From positions 1-16,191 of the forward strand of contig JADHWW010000046.1 in NCBI GenBank assembly GCA_016783285.1: DNA of 16,191 bases, in the 5' to 3' direction. The translations under genes and the position numbers were made by a program. The DNA is from Anaerolineae bacterium. GTDB lineage: Bacteria > Chloroflexota > Anaerolineae > B4-G1. The notes beneath the pieces were generated by a model. That model was not told the DNA's origin and ran no database searches. It saw only the letters and a program-made list of their open reading frames with translations. Shown here piece after piece: positions 6,698 through 13,475 of the stretch; the first letter of the stretch is position 1, and every line of letters starts with the position of its first letter.

Positions 6698-7962
6698 CTT
6701 TCGTCCTCCAGCAAGTCCTCCATCAATGCCTCGATTTTATCCGGCTGGGGCAGTAGCACGCGCTTGCCAGCAGACGTGGTGTACGGGACGGTGCAGCACT
6801 CGTCAAGAGTGACGGTGGTGATCTCATCGGCGGTGAGGCTGGTTGCCAGGAGCGCCAGATCAATCATGTCGCTCAGCGAAAGGTCCGTCTCGAGACTACC
6901 TGCAATGTCCGACCAGAGGGTAGGGGCTTGGGTGATAAGGTCGGGCAGCAGGTCAAGCCGCGTCACCCTGTCGTGCGCGGCCAGAATGAGTTGCTGCTGG
7001 CGGAAAGTGCGGTCGAAGCCAGGGGCCGGGACGACGCGGGTGCGGGCGTAGCGCAGGGCAAGTGTGCCATCGAAGTGGTGCATGCCGGCGGGGATGGACA
7101 GGGGGGCGTGGCCACCGTGGTCATCCGGGAAGGCCGGGTCCTCGATTGGATGAGGGACCTCGACGTCAACACCGTCTATGGCGTCAATCAGCGCGACGAA
7201 ACCCTTGAGATGCACCAGGGCGGCGTGCTGTATGGGGAGACCCAGGGTGGCTGAGATCGTCTGCCTGGCCAGCACCAGGCCGCTGGTAGCCTCGTCCCGC
7301 TGGCCCAACCTGTAGATGCTACCGGCGCGTGCTTGCCCGTGGCTGGGCACCTCCACGTATAGATCGCGAGGGACGGAGAGCAGGAAAGCACGTTCGGTTT
7401 CGGTATCCAGGTAGAGAAGCATCAGTGTGTCGGTCTCGTCAGACGTCTCGCTCTCGCCGTCAGTGCCGAGGATAAGGAGAGAGATGGGACCTGCCAACCG
7501 ATCAAGATGGGGGCGAGGCAGCGGCCCGGGCGCAGACGACGGAATGGCCGTGGCGTATGGAGTTGGTGTACTCTCGGTCGAGGAGGGACCGGTGGTGGCG
7601 AGGGTGTGGAGCAAGCCAGCGAGCCCGGCGACGAGGAACGTCAAAACGGCCAGCGTTGCGACTTGGCGTAGGCGCGGGCGGAACGAAGGGGCAAGTAGAG
7701 GCGTGGTTTCCGTGCCCTGCTGTCTCTGTTTCTTCCAGCGCCGGACCACCCCCTCCCACGAACGGGCTGGTGTCAACGGAACCTGTTCTCCCACGGCGCG
7801 TAGCGTCGTGGTCAGGTCTTCTGCCGTCCGGGTCAACGTCTCCAGGCGGGCGCGGCAGGCAGGGCAGGTGTACAGGTGGGTCTCGGCCCGCTCGCGACGT
7901 TCAGGTGAGAGCGTATCTTCCAGGTAGGACAACAGTTGGTGGCTGTTGAGGTGTTTGTTCAC
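6694..7962 (-). CDS. Zinc-finger anti-sigma domain fused to an extracytoplasmic LCP domain
   Basis: A 422-residue single-pass membrane protein. The N-terminus (1-45) is a zf-HC2/ZAS anti-sigma domain with HLYTCPAC (His29, Cys33, Cys36; H-x3-C-x2-C). One transmembrane helix lies at about 101-122, followed by a Ser/Thr/Pro linker to about 155 and an LCP domain (about 158-415). The LCP part has LILGTD, ETDTLM, SVPRDLYV (196-203), ALIDAIDGVDVEVP, ALRYARTR and GFDRTFRQQQ. The LCP part closely parallels the next gene, but GTDGES replaces GTDRR. The GTG start overlaps the sigma-factor stop (GTGA) and has AGGAG 7 bp upstream. The ATG-like triplet just before it is out of frame. Expected role: hold the upstream ECF sigma at the membrane and release it on a cell-wall signal sensed by the LCP part. 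That coupling is inferred from the architecture. Confidence 0.9.
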   Translation of the reverse strand: MNKHLNSHQLLSYLEDTLSPERRERAETHLYTCPACRARLETLTRTAEDLTTTLRAVGEQVPLTPARSWEGVVRRWKKQRQQGTETTPLLAPSFRPRLRQVATLAVLTFLVAGLAGLLHTLATTGPSSTESTPTPYATAIPSSAPGPLPRPHLDRLAGPISLLILGTDGESETSDETDTLMLLYLDTETERAFLLSVPRDLYVEVPSHGQARAGSIYRLGQRDEATSGLVLARQTISATLGLPIQHAALVHLKGFVALIDAIDGVDVEVPHPIEDPAFPDDHGGHAPLSIPAGMHHFDGTLALRYARTRVVPAPGFDRTFRQQQLILAAHDRVTRLDLLPDLITQAPTLWSDIAGSLETDLSLSDMIDLALLATSLTADEITTVTLDECCTVPYTTSAGKRVLLPQPDKIEALMEDLLEDER

Positions 7963-8573
7963 GGCACATCTCCTATGTGGTAGCCGTGGTAGTCCAACTC
8001 AATGCGTGCCTTGTGCTCCAACAAGCGGGCCAGCGCCTTGTGGCCGTAGGCGACGCGCGATTTGGCGGTGCTGACCGAGCAGCCGAGAGCCTGGGCCATC
8101 TCGGGATACGAAAAACCTCCGAAGTAGCGCAGGATCAGAGCCTGGCGCGACTTGCGCGGCACTTGGTTTAATGCTTCCCACACCACCTGCTGCACCCCCA
8201 CCAATTCGAGCGCGACGCCTGGCTGATGAACGGCTGTTTCATCTTCGGGCTCAAATCCAGCCTCCGCCAACTCTTGCAAGGAGAGCCATTTGATGCGGCG
8301 TCGGCGCTGCATATCCCGGCAGCGGCTGGTGACGATGACCTTGAGCCAGGTGGCGAAGGCGGACCGCTCTGGGTCGTATTGAGCCAGGTGCCCGAAGGCG
8401 TAGACGAAACCGTCCTGCGTCGCGTCCTCGGCGTCCTGTAGGTTTCGTAGCAGCATGTAGGCCAGTCGGAGGACAGCCGGGTAGTGGGTGTCGTGTAGTT
8501 TCCGGGCAGCGGTTTCATCGCCTGCCAGCGTACGTTCGATCAGGTCTCGGGTCGTCGGGTCTGTAGTGCTCAC
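7959..8573 (-). CDS. ECF-type RNA polymerase sigma factor
   Basis: A 204-residue sigma70-family protein. Region 2 (about 24-92) contains LRNLQDAEDATQDGFVYAF and the core-binding and -10-recognition helix FATWLKVIVTSRCRDMQRRRR. Region 4 (about 128-184) contains VPRKSRQALILRYFGGFSYPEMAQALGCS with a helix-turn-helix (SYPEMAQALGCSVSTAKSRV). Regions 1 and 3 are absent, as in ECF factors. It is the first gene of the operon and is followed with a GTGA overlap by its presumed anti-sigma partner. The start is GTG at 8573 with no strong ribosome site. A TATAAT box lies 20 bp before it, so the leader would be very short. Target promoters are unknown; the context suggests cell-envelope genes and probably its own operon. 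Confidence 0.93.
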   Translation of the reverse strand: MSTTDPTTRDLIERTLAGDETAARKLHDTHYPAVLRLAYMLLRNLQDAEDATQDGFVYAFGHLAQYDPERSAFATWLKVIVTSRCRDMQRRRRIKWLSLQELAEAGFEPEDETAVHQPGVALELVGVQQVVWEALNQVPRKSRQALILRYFGGFSYPEMAQALGCSVSTAKSRVAYGHKALARLLEHKARIELDYHGYHIGDVP

Positions 8574-8593
8574 CGTGGTTGGCTCTTACAATT

Positions 8594-8599
8594 ATTATA
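8594..8599 (-). promoter_or_regulatory. -10 box (TATAAT) before the ECF sigma operon
   Basis: A perfect TATAAT on the minus strand lies 20 bp upstream of the GTG start. No good -35 is present at 16-18 bp (nearest GTCTTT/CGTCTT). An AAACCCG/AAACCCG direct pair upstream (about 8619-8639) might be a binding site. Nothing else is recognisable in the 125-bp gap 8574-8698. Confidence 0.4.
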
Positions 8600-8698
8600 C
8601 GTAGAAAGAGGGGCAAAAGACGGGTTTTTAAGCGGGTTTGACGAAGTCCAAGAAAATAGTGCGAGCAACCAGATAAGGAGCCCGTCAGAGGCTTCACA

Positions 8699-9595
8699 TC
8701 AGCGGTGCTCGGCGGAGATGACCGAGGGCACCGGAACGCGAGAATCTATTTTCATGGATGTCCCATCCGCCATCAACCACAGTCCGGTGGAGAAACCCCC
8801 GTCCAGGTTGAGTGCCACGTCCAGGTCGAGATCGGAGCCTGTGAGGAATCGTGCCAGTTCGTGGAGGCTGAGATAGCCACGGGGCGCGACGATGAACAGG
8901 ATGTGCCCCTGGTGGTCCTGGGCCACGACAGTGCGGCGGGCGGGACGACCGTCGTCGGCATCGGCGGGGAAGCCCATCACGCCGCCCGGCTTGACCAACA
9001 CCGGGAACGACGTCAGTGCCTCAGTCAGGGGCTCTTCGGGGTCGTAGGGCTGGTCCGCAAGCCAGCGCACACTCACCCTCTCTCCTTCCCCTGTGGGGGA
9101 GGGGGCGACGGCGAAAAGCCCCGCGAAATCCCCGTAGAGAGTGCCCCAGGCCTGCCCGTCGCTGATGAGCAGGCCCACGGTCTTGTTTTCGGGGGTGAAG
9201 TAGCCACCGTTGACGACCAGCAGCGGCTGGAGGTGCTCCGCCCAGGCGCTCACCAGGCGAGGTTCGACAGGGTCGTAGTGGACACGGAAGCGTACGGCCG
9301 CGTGATCGAGCCGGACGATGGTCAACCGTTCGGCGACTTCGCCGGTCTCCACGCGCACCTGACGCAACTCGACGCCCTGTTGCAGCAGTTGCCAGCCAGT
9401 GTCGGGCGGTTCAGGGGTGGAAGTGGGCCAGGGGGTGGGAGTAGGTAGCACGGTTGGCGTTGGGGAGGCGGTGGGTGTGGGGGTAGGGAGCGGCGGAAAC
9501 AGAGAGCAGCCCGACGCCAGAAGCAGGGTCAGGCAAAGGAGGAGGGAATAGTGAAACAGGCACACGGCTATTGGCCAGCCCTTCGCTTTCAGCAC
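8699..9595 (-). CDS. Lipoprotein with phosphodiester glycosidase (NAGPA) domain
   Basis: A 298-residue exported protein. A hydrophobic signal ends in lipobox LASGC (Cys30). A PTPTP-rich linker follows (about 36-64), then a NAGPA-type domain (about 67-296). Conserved features seen: VVNGGYF (127-133), GDFAGLF (155-161), ARRTVV (219-224) and NLDGGFST (263-270). These match the fold of the enzyme exposing mannose-6-phosphate in animals and of many bacterial exopolysaccharide-linked proteins; the bacterial substrate is unknown. A palindromic repeat encodes APSPTGEGER inside the domain (about 164-173). The GTG start is chosen because it gives the complete signal peptide and has GGAG about 9 bp upstream. 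No close operon partner; the response-regulator gene lies 101 bp upstream. Confidence 0.87.
   Translation of the reverse strand: MLKAKGWPIAVCLFHYSLLLCLTLLLASGCSLFPPLPTPTPTASPTPTVLPTPTPWPTSTPEPPDTGWQLLQQGVELRQVRVETGEVAERLTIVRLDHAAVRFRVHYDPVEPRLVSAWAEHLQPLLVVNGGYFTPENKTVGLLISDGQAWGTLYGDFAGLFAVAPSPTGEGERVSVRWLADQPYDPEEPLTEALTSFPVLVKPGGVMGFPADADDGRPARRTVVAQDHQGHILFIVAPRGYLSLHELARFLTGSDLDLDVALNLDGGFSTGLWLMADGTSMKIDSRVPVPSVISAEHR
9081..9105. repeat. Palindromic repeat inside the NAGPA coding region
   Basis: The arms 9081-9091 and 9095-9105 pair over 11 positions (including G-T pairs) around a TGT loop, in a run CTCTCCTTCCCC-TGT-GGGGGAGGGGG. It encodes SPTGEGE in frame. Sequences of this kind (ccctctcc...ggagaggg) occur as dispersed palindromes in many bacterial genomes, so this is probably an in-frame insertion of such an element. 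Confidence 0.55.
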
Positions 9596-9654
9596 GTACC
9601 CACTCCAGGAGGAACTGACCGATCAGTCGTACCCGCTGCGCGGCCTCCATAAGG

Positions 9655-9697
9655 AAGTGCTTTGTCAAATATCTTTTGATGCACTTACTGGAAGTGC
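9655..9697 (-). terminator. Hairpins after the REC-TPR gene, with mutually exclusive pairing
   Basis: The word AAGTGC occurs at 9655-9660 and 9692-9697, and its complement GCACTT at 9681-9686. The middle copy can pair with either neighbour. The short form has a 5-nt loop. The longer form also pairs TCAAA with TTTGA inside. The short hairpin overlaps the stop codon of the response-regulator gene. A terminator function is plausible; there is no clean T-tract. Confidence 0.35.
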
Positions 9698-10335
9698 TAC
9701 GAGGAGTCTGGGACACCCTCGGCCGCGATGCGCTGGGCGCACTCCGCCAGTTCGCGGAGCCGCTGTGTTTCTACGGACAAGCCACGAGCGCGCCGCATGT
9801 GCTCGAATGCCTGATCGTACAGCGCGGCTGCGTTCTCCCACTCGTTAGTGAACTCAGCGATGCGGGCTGCCTGTTCAAGTGCCATCGCTGCCAGTTCCCA
9901 TTTGCCCTCGTCAGCGTACTGGGCGGCCGCCTCCTTCAGATCAACCGGGCGCTGTTTGGGCAGTGGGCGCTCTGGCTCTGTCAGGACACGCTTGATGGTC
10001 GGCAGCAGCAGGTCATACCAGTTCGACTTGGGCAGGTACTCGTAGAAGTCCAACTGGGCAGCGTGCGCCTCGGTCTCCAGCGAGGCGTAGCCGGTGAACA
10101 AGATCACGCGCAAGTCGGGTTGCAACTGGCGCAGCATCGCAGCCACCTGGAAACCATCCATCTCGGGCATCTTCATGTCCAGCAGGGCGACGTCGCAAGG
10201 GGTCTCCCGCGCCTGCCTGAGCGCCTCGCGGGCACTGCTGGCCGTCACGATGGCATAACCTGTCTGTTTCAGGTAGTTCTCCATGCTTTCGAGCGCGAGC
10301 AGATCATCGTCCATCACCAGTATCGTTGATGACAT
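9697..10335 (-). CDS. Response regulator: receiver domain with TPR-like C-terminal tail
   Basis: A 212-residue cytoplasmic protein. Residues 1-122 form a complete receiver domain: acidic pocket D9-D11, phosphorylated Asp53 in LLDMKMPEMDG, switch Thr81 in LFTGYAS and Lys103 in YLPKS. The C-terminal part (about 130-205) is Ala-rich and helical, with repeats such as AAAQYADEGKWELAAMALEQA and a second helix pair, resembling TPR-like helical hairpins. No DNA-binding or enzymatic output domain is seen, so the output is probably protein-protein contact. The ATG has AGGAGGT about 9 bp upstream. It follows the REC-kinase gene at 149 bp and is likely part of the same signalling system. The gap 10336-10484 shows no convincing promoter, only a weak GATAAT. 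Confidence 0.88.
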   Translation of the reverse strand: MSSTILVMDDDLLALESMENYLKQTGYAIVTASSAREALRQARETPCDVALLDMKMPEMDGFQVAAMLRQLQPDLRVILFTGYASLETEAHAAQLDFYEYLPKSNWYDLLLPTIKRVLTEPERPLPKQRPVDLKEAAAQYADEGKWELAAMALEQAARIAEFTNEWENAAALYDQAFEHMRRARGLSVETQRLRELAECAQRIAAEGVPDSS

Positions 10336-10484
10336 TGTACTTAACCTCCTGCAGGTTTCTGGCTCTCTGCGGATTCGAGGCGTATAGGTGACCCCGACAT
10401 CTCGCTATTGAGAGCTCGTAGTGGCGATCTTGGTCATTCGCCAAATTATCGTCTATTCCACAAACTCACCTTGACTCAGGATTC

Positions 10485-11612
10485 TCAGGGTGTCTGAACC
10501 GGAGTGTCGCCAGGAGAAGCGCGTTCGGACTGAATCGGCAAGCGGACAGTGAAAGTGGCCCCTTTGTCTGCAGTGCTGGTCACCTCGATGCGGCCATCGT
10601 GGTTTTCGATGTTCCTGCGGGCGACGTAAAGACCCAGCCCACTCCCCTTCTGCCCGTTTCTCCAATCCGAGAAGCCGATGCGGAAGATTCTGTCCTGCGT
10701 CTCCGGGGAAATGCCGGTGCCTGTGTCCTCAACGTCAACGGTGATCCACGCATCTCCCTCGCGCCCCGTGCGCAACGTGAGTGTCCCGCCGTCAGACATA
10801 GCCCGCCCGGCGTTGGTCAGCAGGTTGTGGAAAGCCCGCTCCAACTGAGCACGGCTGCCGTATATCGGTGGGACGTCCTCGCTCCACTCCCGCACAACCC
10901 GCACGTCGGGGTAACCGTAACTGAACTCCTGCACCAGCCGCTCCAGCAGACGATGGAGGTCGAGCGTCTCCCAGCGCCAAACCTCGCTGCTGTCCAGGGC
11001 CACGGCCACGTGACCCAGGTCGTCGGCCAACCGCTTGATGCGGGCCAGGATCTGGCGGATGACCTCGATGGAACGTTCACCCTCTGGCTTCCCGGCTACC
11101 AGTTTGGCCAACGCCTGCACCCGCTGAGTGAGCACGAAGTAGGTTGTGCCGCCGATGTCGTGGCCCACCTCACGTGCCAGGAGGCGCAGTTCTTCCTCGA
11201 CCTGCTGCTTACGATGGCGCAGTTCCTGCCACTCAAAGCCACGTTCGATACGCACGATCCATTGGTCCAGCGGCTCGGATTTGTTGACGAAGTCCTTTGC
11301 TCCTCCACGCATAGCCGTGACCACGTTCTCATACACACCATAAGCGCTGAGCATAACGACGTAGGTCTGCTCCAGCAGGTACTTCTCGTGCATCAGGCGC
11401 AGCACATCCATCCCGTCCAGCCCCGGCATGTTGATGTCGAGCAACATGACGTCGTAGGGGGTTTGCTCCAGCCGGGTCAGTGCTTCCTCCCCACTCACCG
11501 CAGATTCCGCTTTCCAGCCTCGCGCTGCAAGGGTGGGGTTGCTGAGGAAAGCGACGACCTCATCGCGGAAGAGGGGCTCGTCATCTACCACGAGGATTGT
11601 TTTCTGTTCCAT
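10485..11612 (-). CDS. Receiver-histidine kinase (REC-HK)
   Basis: A 375-residue soluble signalling protein with the receiver placed first. Receiver (1-125): acidic pocket D10-D11, phosphorylated Asp59 in LLDINMPGLDG, switch Ser89 and Lys111 in FVNKSEP. A linker helix leads to a dimerisation helix with His151 in AREVGHDIGG. An intact HATPase domain follows (about 215-360): N-box FHNLLTNAGRAM (Asn263, Asn267), G1 DTGTGI and G2 GSGLGLYVARR. The ATG at 11612 has GAGAGGAG just upstream. Longer N-terminal frames start within a dispersed repeat and add unconserved sequence, so they were rejected. It lies between a dual-GAF protein with a degenerate ATPase domain and a REC-TPR protein, so it is the likely catalytic member of that group. 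Confidence 0.92.
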   Translation of the reverse strand: MEQKTILVVDDEPLFRDEVVAFLSNPTLAARGWKAESAVSGEEALTRLEQTPYDVMLLDINMPGLDGMDVLRLMHEKYLLEQTYVVMLSAYGVYENVVTAMRGGAKDFVNKSEPLDQWIVRIERGFEWQELRHRKQQVEEELRLLAREVGHDIGGTTYFVLTQRVQALAKLVAGKPEGERSIEVIRQILARIKRLADDLGHVAVALDSSEVWRWETLDLHRLLERLVQEFSYGYPDVRVVREWSEDVPPIYGSRAQLERAFHNLLTNAGRAMSDGGTLTLRTGREGDAWITVDVEDTGTGISPETQDRIFRIGFSDWRNGQKGSGLGLYVARRNIENHDGRIEVTSTADKGATFTVRLPIQSERASPGDTPVQTP

Positions 11613-11650
11613 AACTCCTCTCTGGCTCCCTCTGGGAGGAGGGTTCAGTT

Positions 11651-11672
11651 TCCCTTCGACTGCGCTCAGGGC
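11651..11672. repeat. Dispersed-type palindrome CCCTTCGAC-TG-CGCTCAGGG
   Basis: A short imperfect palindrome of the form CCTTCGAC(N)GCTCAGG, well known as a highly repeated element in many GC-rich bacterial genomes including Chloroflexota. It supplies the TGA stop of the dual-GAF gene on the minus strand and lies about 40 bp before the REC-HK start. A smaller hairpin (CTCCC-TCT-GGGAG) follows at about 11626-11638. Confidence 0.6.
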
Positions 11673-13462
11673 AGGTCCGTCAACGGCAGTTCGCACACGA
11701 AACGCGCCCCCCCGCCATGAGTATTCCAGGTGAGACTACCTTCATACTGGGTCTCCACCGTTTCCTGCGCCAGCGCCCACTCGAAGTGCAGGGGCGATAG
11801 TTCCTCAGTCGCGCCGGTCGCTGGTTCGATGATACACGAGATTCTTTCGGCTAGCGGAGCCTCCGGCGCATGTATCTCCGTGCACACGCGTTGATCGTCG
11901 GCGGATAACGAAGTGCGCACCTCGATGAGGCCTCCGTCCGTCCCGAGAGTTTCCATCACCAGGCGCAAGACGGTGACCAAGACGCCGAACAGTTCATTAG
12001 GCTCGACGAACAAAGGGGGTAAGTCTTCATAGGTGACGTGCATTTCCACCCTGCGCCGTTGCCGCTCCGCCGCCAGCCAGATAAGAACCTCGCGCACCAC
12101 GTCGTTCCAGTGGGTGGTTGTGCGGACAAAGCCGATGCGCTGCGAAAACTTGAGCAAATCCAACAGTTTATTGCTGACCTCGTTCAGGCTGGTCTCAATA
12201 ATGTCCAACCGCCTGGTGAGTCGTGCGCTCTGCACATCCTGGAGGTCGCTGCGCAGGTTAATCGTCGCCAGGCGAGCCACAGCCAGTGGGTTTGCCGCCT
12301 CATGCCGTATCCGTTCCGCGAGACTGCCGAAGGAGGCGACCCGCTGCATCCTCATCGCGGTGACTCCTACGTCGTTCAGTGCCTTGAGATAACGAGCCCC
12401 TTCCAACACGCCGCCGATGGATGTGGAGAGCAGGTGCAGGTACCCCTCGTCGTCGTCAGTGAACCAATCGCGGTGGCCGGGGCCACTGGGAATCTTGTTG
12501 ATCAGTTCAAGGGTGCCAAGAACCTCGTCGCCCAACTGCAGGGGCACACCGAGGAAGGAGCGGTAGACGCCAGAGGGGAGATATGATGCGATCTCTGCAG
12601 CGTGAGGGTCGTTCCAATCCTCCAACGCGGCCGCCTCCCGCATCTGAACGGCTGTTCCAGTGTGGACGATGTGGCCTGTCAGCCCTTCCCCGGCCATGTA
12701 CGTCAGTTTACCGACCAGTGCGCCGGGGAGGCCGCTGGTAGCCCGCAGCACCACATGGTCGGTGTTTTCCTGGTCTCGAAGATGGATCTGACACGCTTCG
12801 GTACGAAAACCATCCCTGATCCGGTTCACCACTGCCTGTAACATCTCGCCAATGGACCGCCGTGGATCCAATTCCGTGCCAATGTCCAGGAGGAGCCAGA
12901 AGTAACGGGCACGGCGCTTCTCCAGTTCGTAGCGCTGCGAATTCTCGATGGCGATATTAACCATCGTGGCTACGTGGCTCAGCAGCGCTTCATCGTGCAC
13001 GTCAAACTGTTCTCCTTCTGCCTTCCCAGAGACCCGCAGCACGCCGAGCACGGTAGTCCCGTCCCTGGAGAGGATCGGCACCCCCAGGTAAGCCAAGCCC
13101 TGTCTGGCGCTGATCTCGGAGTATTTCTGGCTCCAGACCAGGTCCTCGGCGATGCGTCGCAATTCCTCGCTGTCCTTGACGTTGACGATGCGCAACGGCT
13201 GGCCGTGCCTGGCGACCCAGCCGGTCAATCCCTCCCCGGGCTCATACTCTATCCGCTCGGCGGGCATCTTTTCGCTCTCCAAGAGACCGGTAGTGCCACG
13301 CAGGACGTAGCGGCCGGTGATGCTGTCGCGCAGGAAGATGGAAGAGCCACCAGCACCGAGCCGGTCACGGGCATAACACACGACCAATTCCATCAGCCGG
13401 TCCCAGTTCAACTCGCCGTAGATTTCCAGTAACTCTTGATCGAAACTTGCCGTCTGGCTCAT
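11666..13462 (-). CDS. Dual-GAF sensor with degenerate histidine-kinase core
   Basis: A 598-residue cytoplasmic protein. It has two GAF domains (about 15-175 and 190-358; both contain GEGLTG and end in YLGVPIL/FLGVPLQL strands). A dimerisation helix pair (about 372-440) follows, with His387 in AERIRHEAANPLAVA. A C-terminal ATPase-like domain (about 450-596) lacks the key ATP residues: the N-box reads VLVTVLRLVMETLG with no Asn, the G1 DxGxG is replaced by IHAPEAPL, and no clear G2 box is seen. It is therefore probably not an active kinase by itself. It may be phosphorylated on His387 by, or form a dimer with, the REC-HK encoded directly downstream. The ATG at 13462 was preferred over a TTG four codons upstream. 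It follows hppA by 13 bp, so it may be co-transcribed with it. Confidence 0.87.
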   Translation of the reverse strand: MSQTASFDQELLEIYGELNWDRLMELVVCYARDRLGAGGSSIFLRDSITGRYVLRGTTGLLESEKMPAERIEYEPGEGLTGWVARHGQPLRIVNVKDSEELRRIAEDLVWSQKYSEISARQGLAYLGVPILSRDGTTVLGVLRVSGKAEGEQFDVHDEALLSHVATMVNIAIENSQRYELEKRRARYFWLLLDIGTELDPRRSIGEMLQAVVNRIRDGFRTEACQIHLRDQENTDHVVLRATSGLPGALVGKLTYMAGEGLTGHIVHTGTAVQMREAAALEDWNDPHAAEIASYLPSGVYRSFLGVPLQLGDEVLGTLELINKIPSGPGHRDWFTDDDEGYLHLLSTSIGGVLEGARYLKALNDVGVTAMRMQRVASFGSLAERIRHEAANPLAVARLATINLRSDLQDVQSARLTRRLDIIETSLNEVSNKLLDLLKFSQRIGFVRTTTHWNDVVREVLIWLAAERQRRRVEMHVTYEDLPPLFVEPNELFGVLVTVLRLVMETLGTDGGLIEVRTSLSADDQRVCTEIHAPEAPLAERISCIIEPATGATEELSPLHFEWALAQETVETQYEGSLTWNTHGGGARFVCELPLTDLP

Positions 13463-13475
13463 ACGAGTTTCCAAC

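Noticed and set aside
9655..9680. TTGACA at about 9662-9667 on the minus strand as a promoter for the NAGPA gene
   Set aside because: No acceptable -10 box is found at 15-19 bp, and the sequence is part of the hairpin.
9411..9716. Minus-strand frame beginning at 9716 with a plausible helical start (MEAAQRVRLIGQFLL)
   Set aside because: It soon becomes the out-of-frame shadow of the NAGPA Thr/Pro linker and has no ribosome site; possibly a relic but not supportable.
11613..11696. N-terminal extension of REC-HK
   Set aside because: It is encoded by the CCCTTCGAC repeat and a small hairpin; the ATG at 11612 has a strong ribosome site and gives the standard receiver start.
10599..11720. Long plus-strand open frame (373 codons)
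   Set aside because: It is antisense to the REC-HK gene, whose motifs are unmistakable. The plus-strand product has no recognisable domain and an odd composition.
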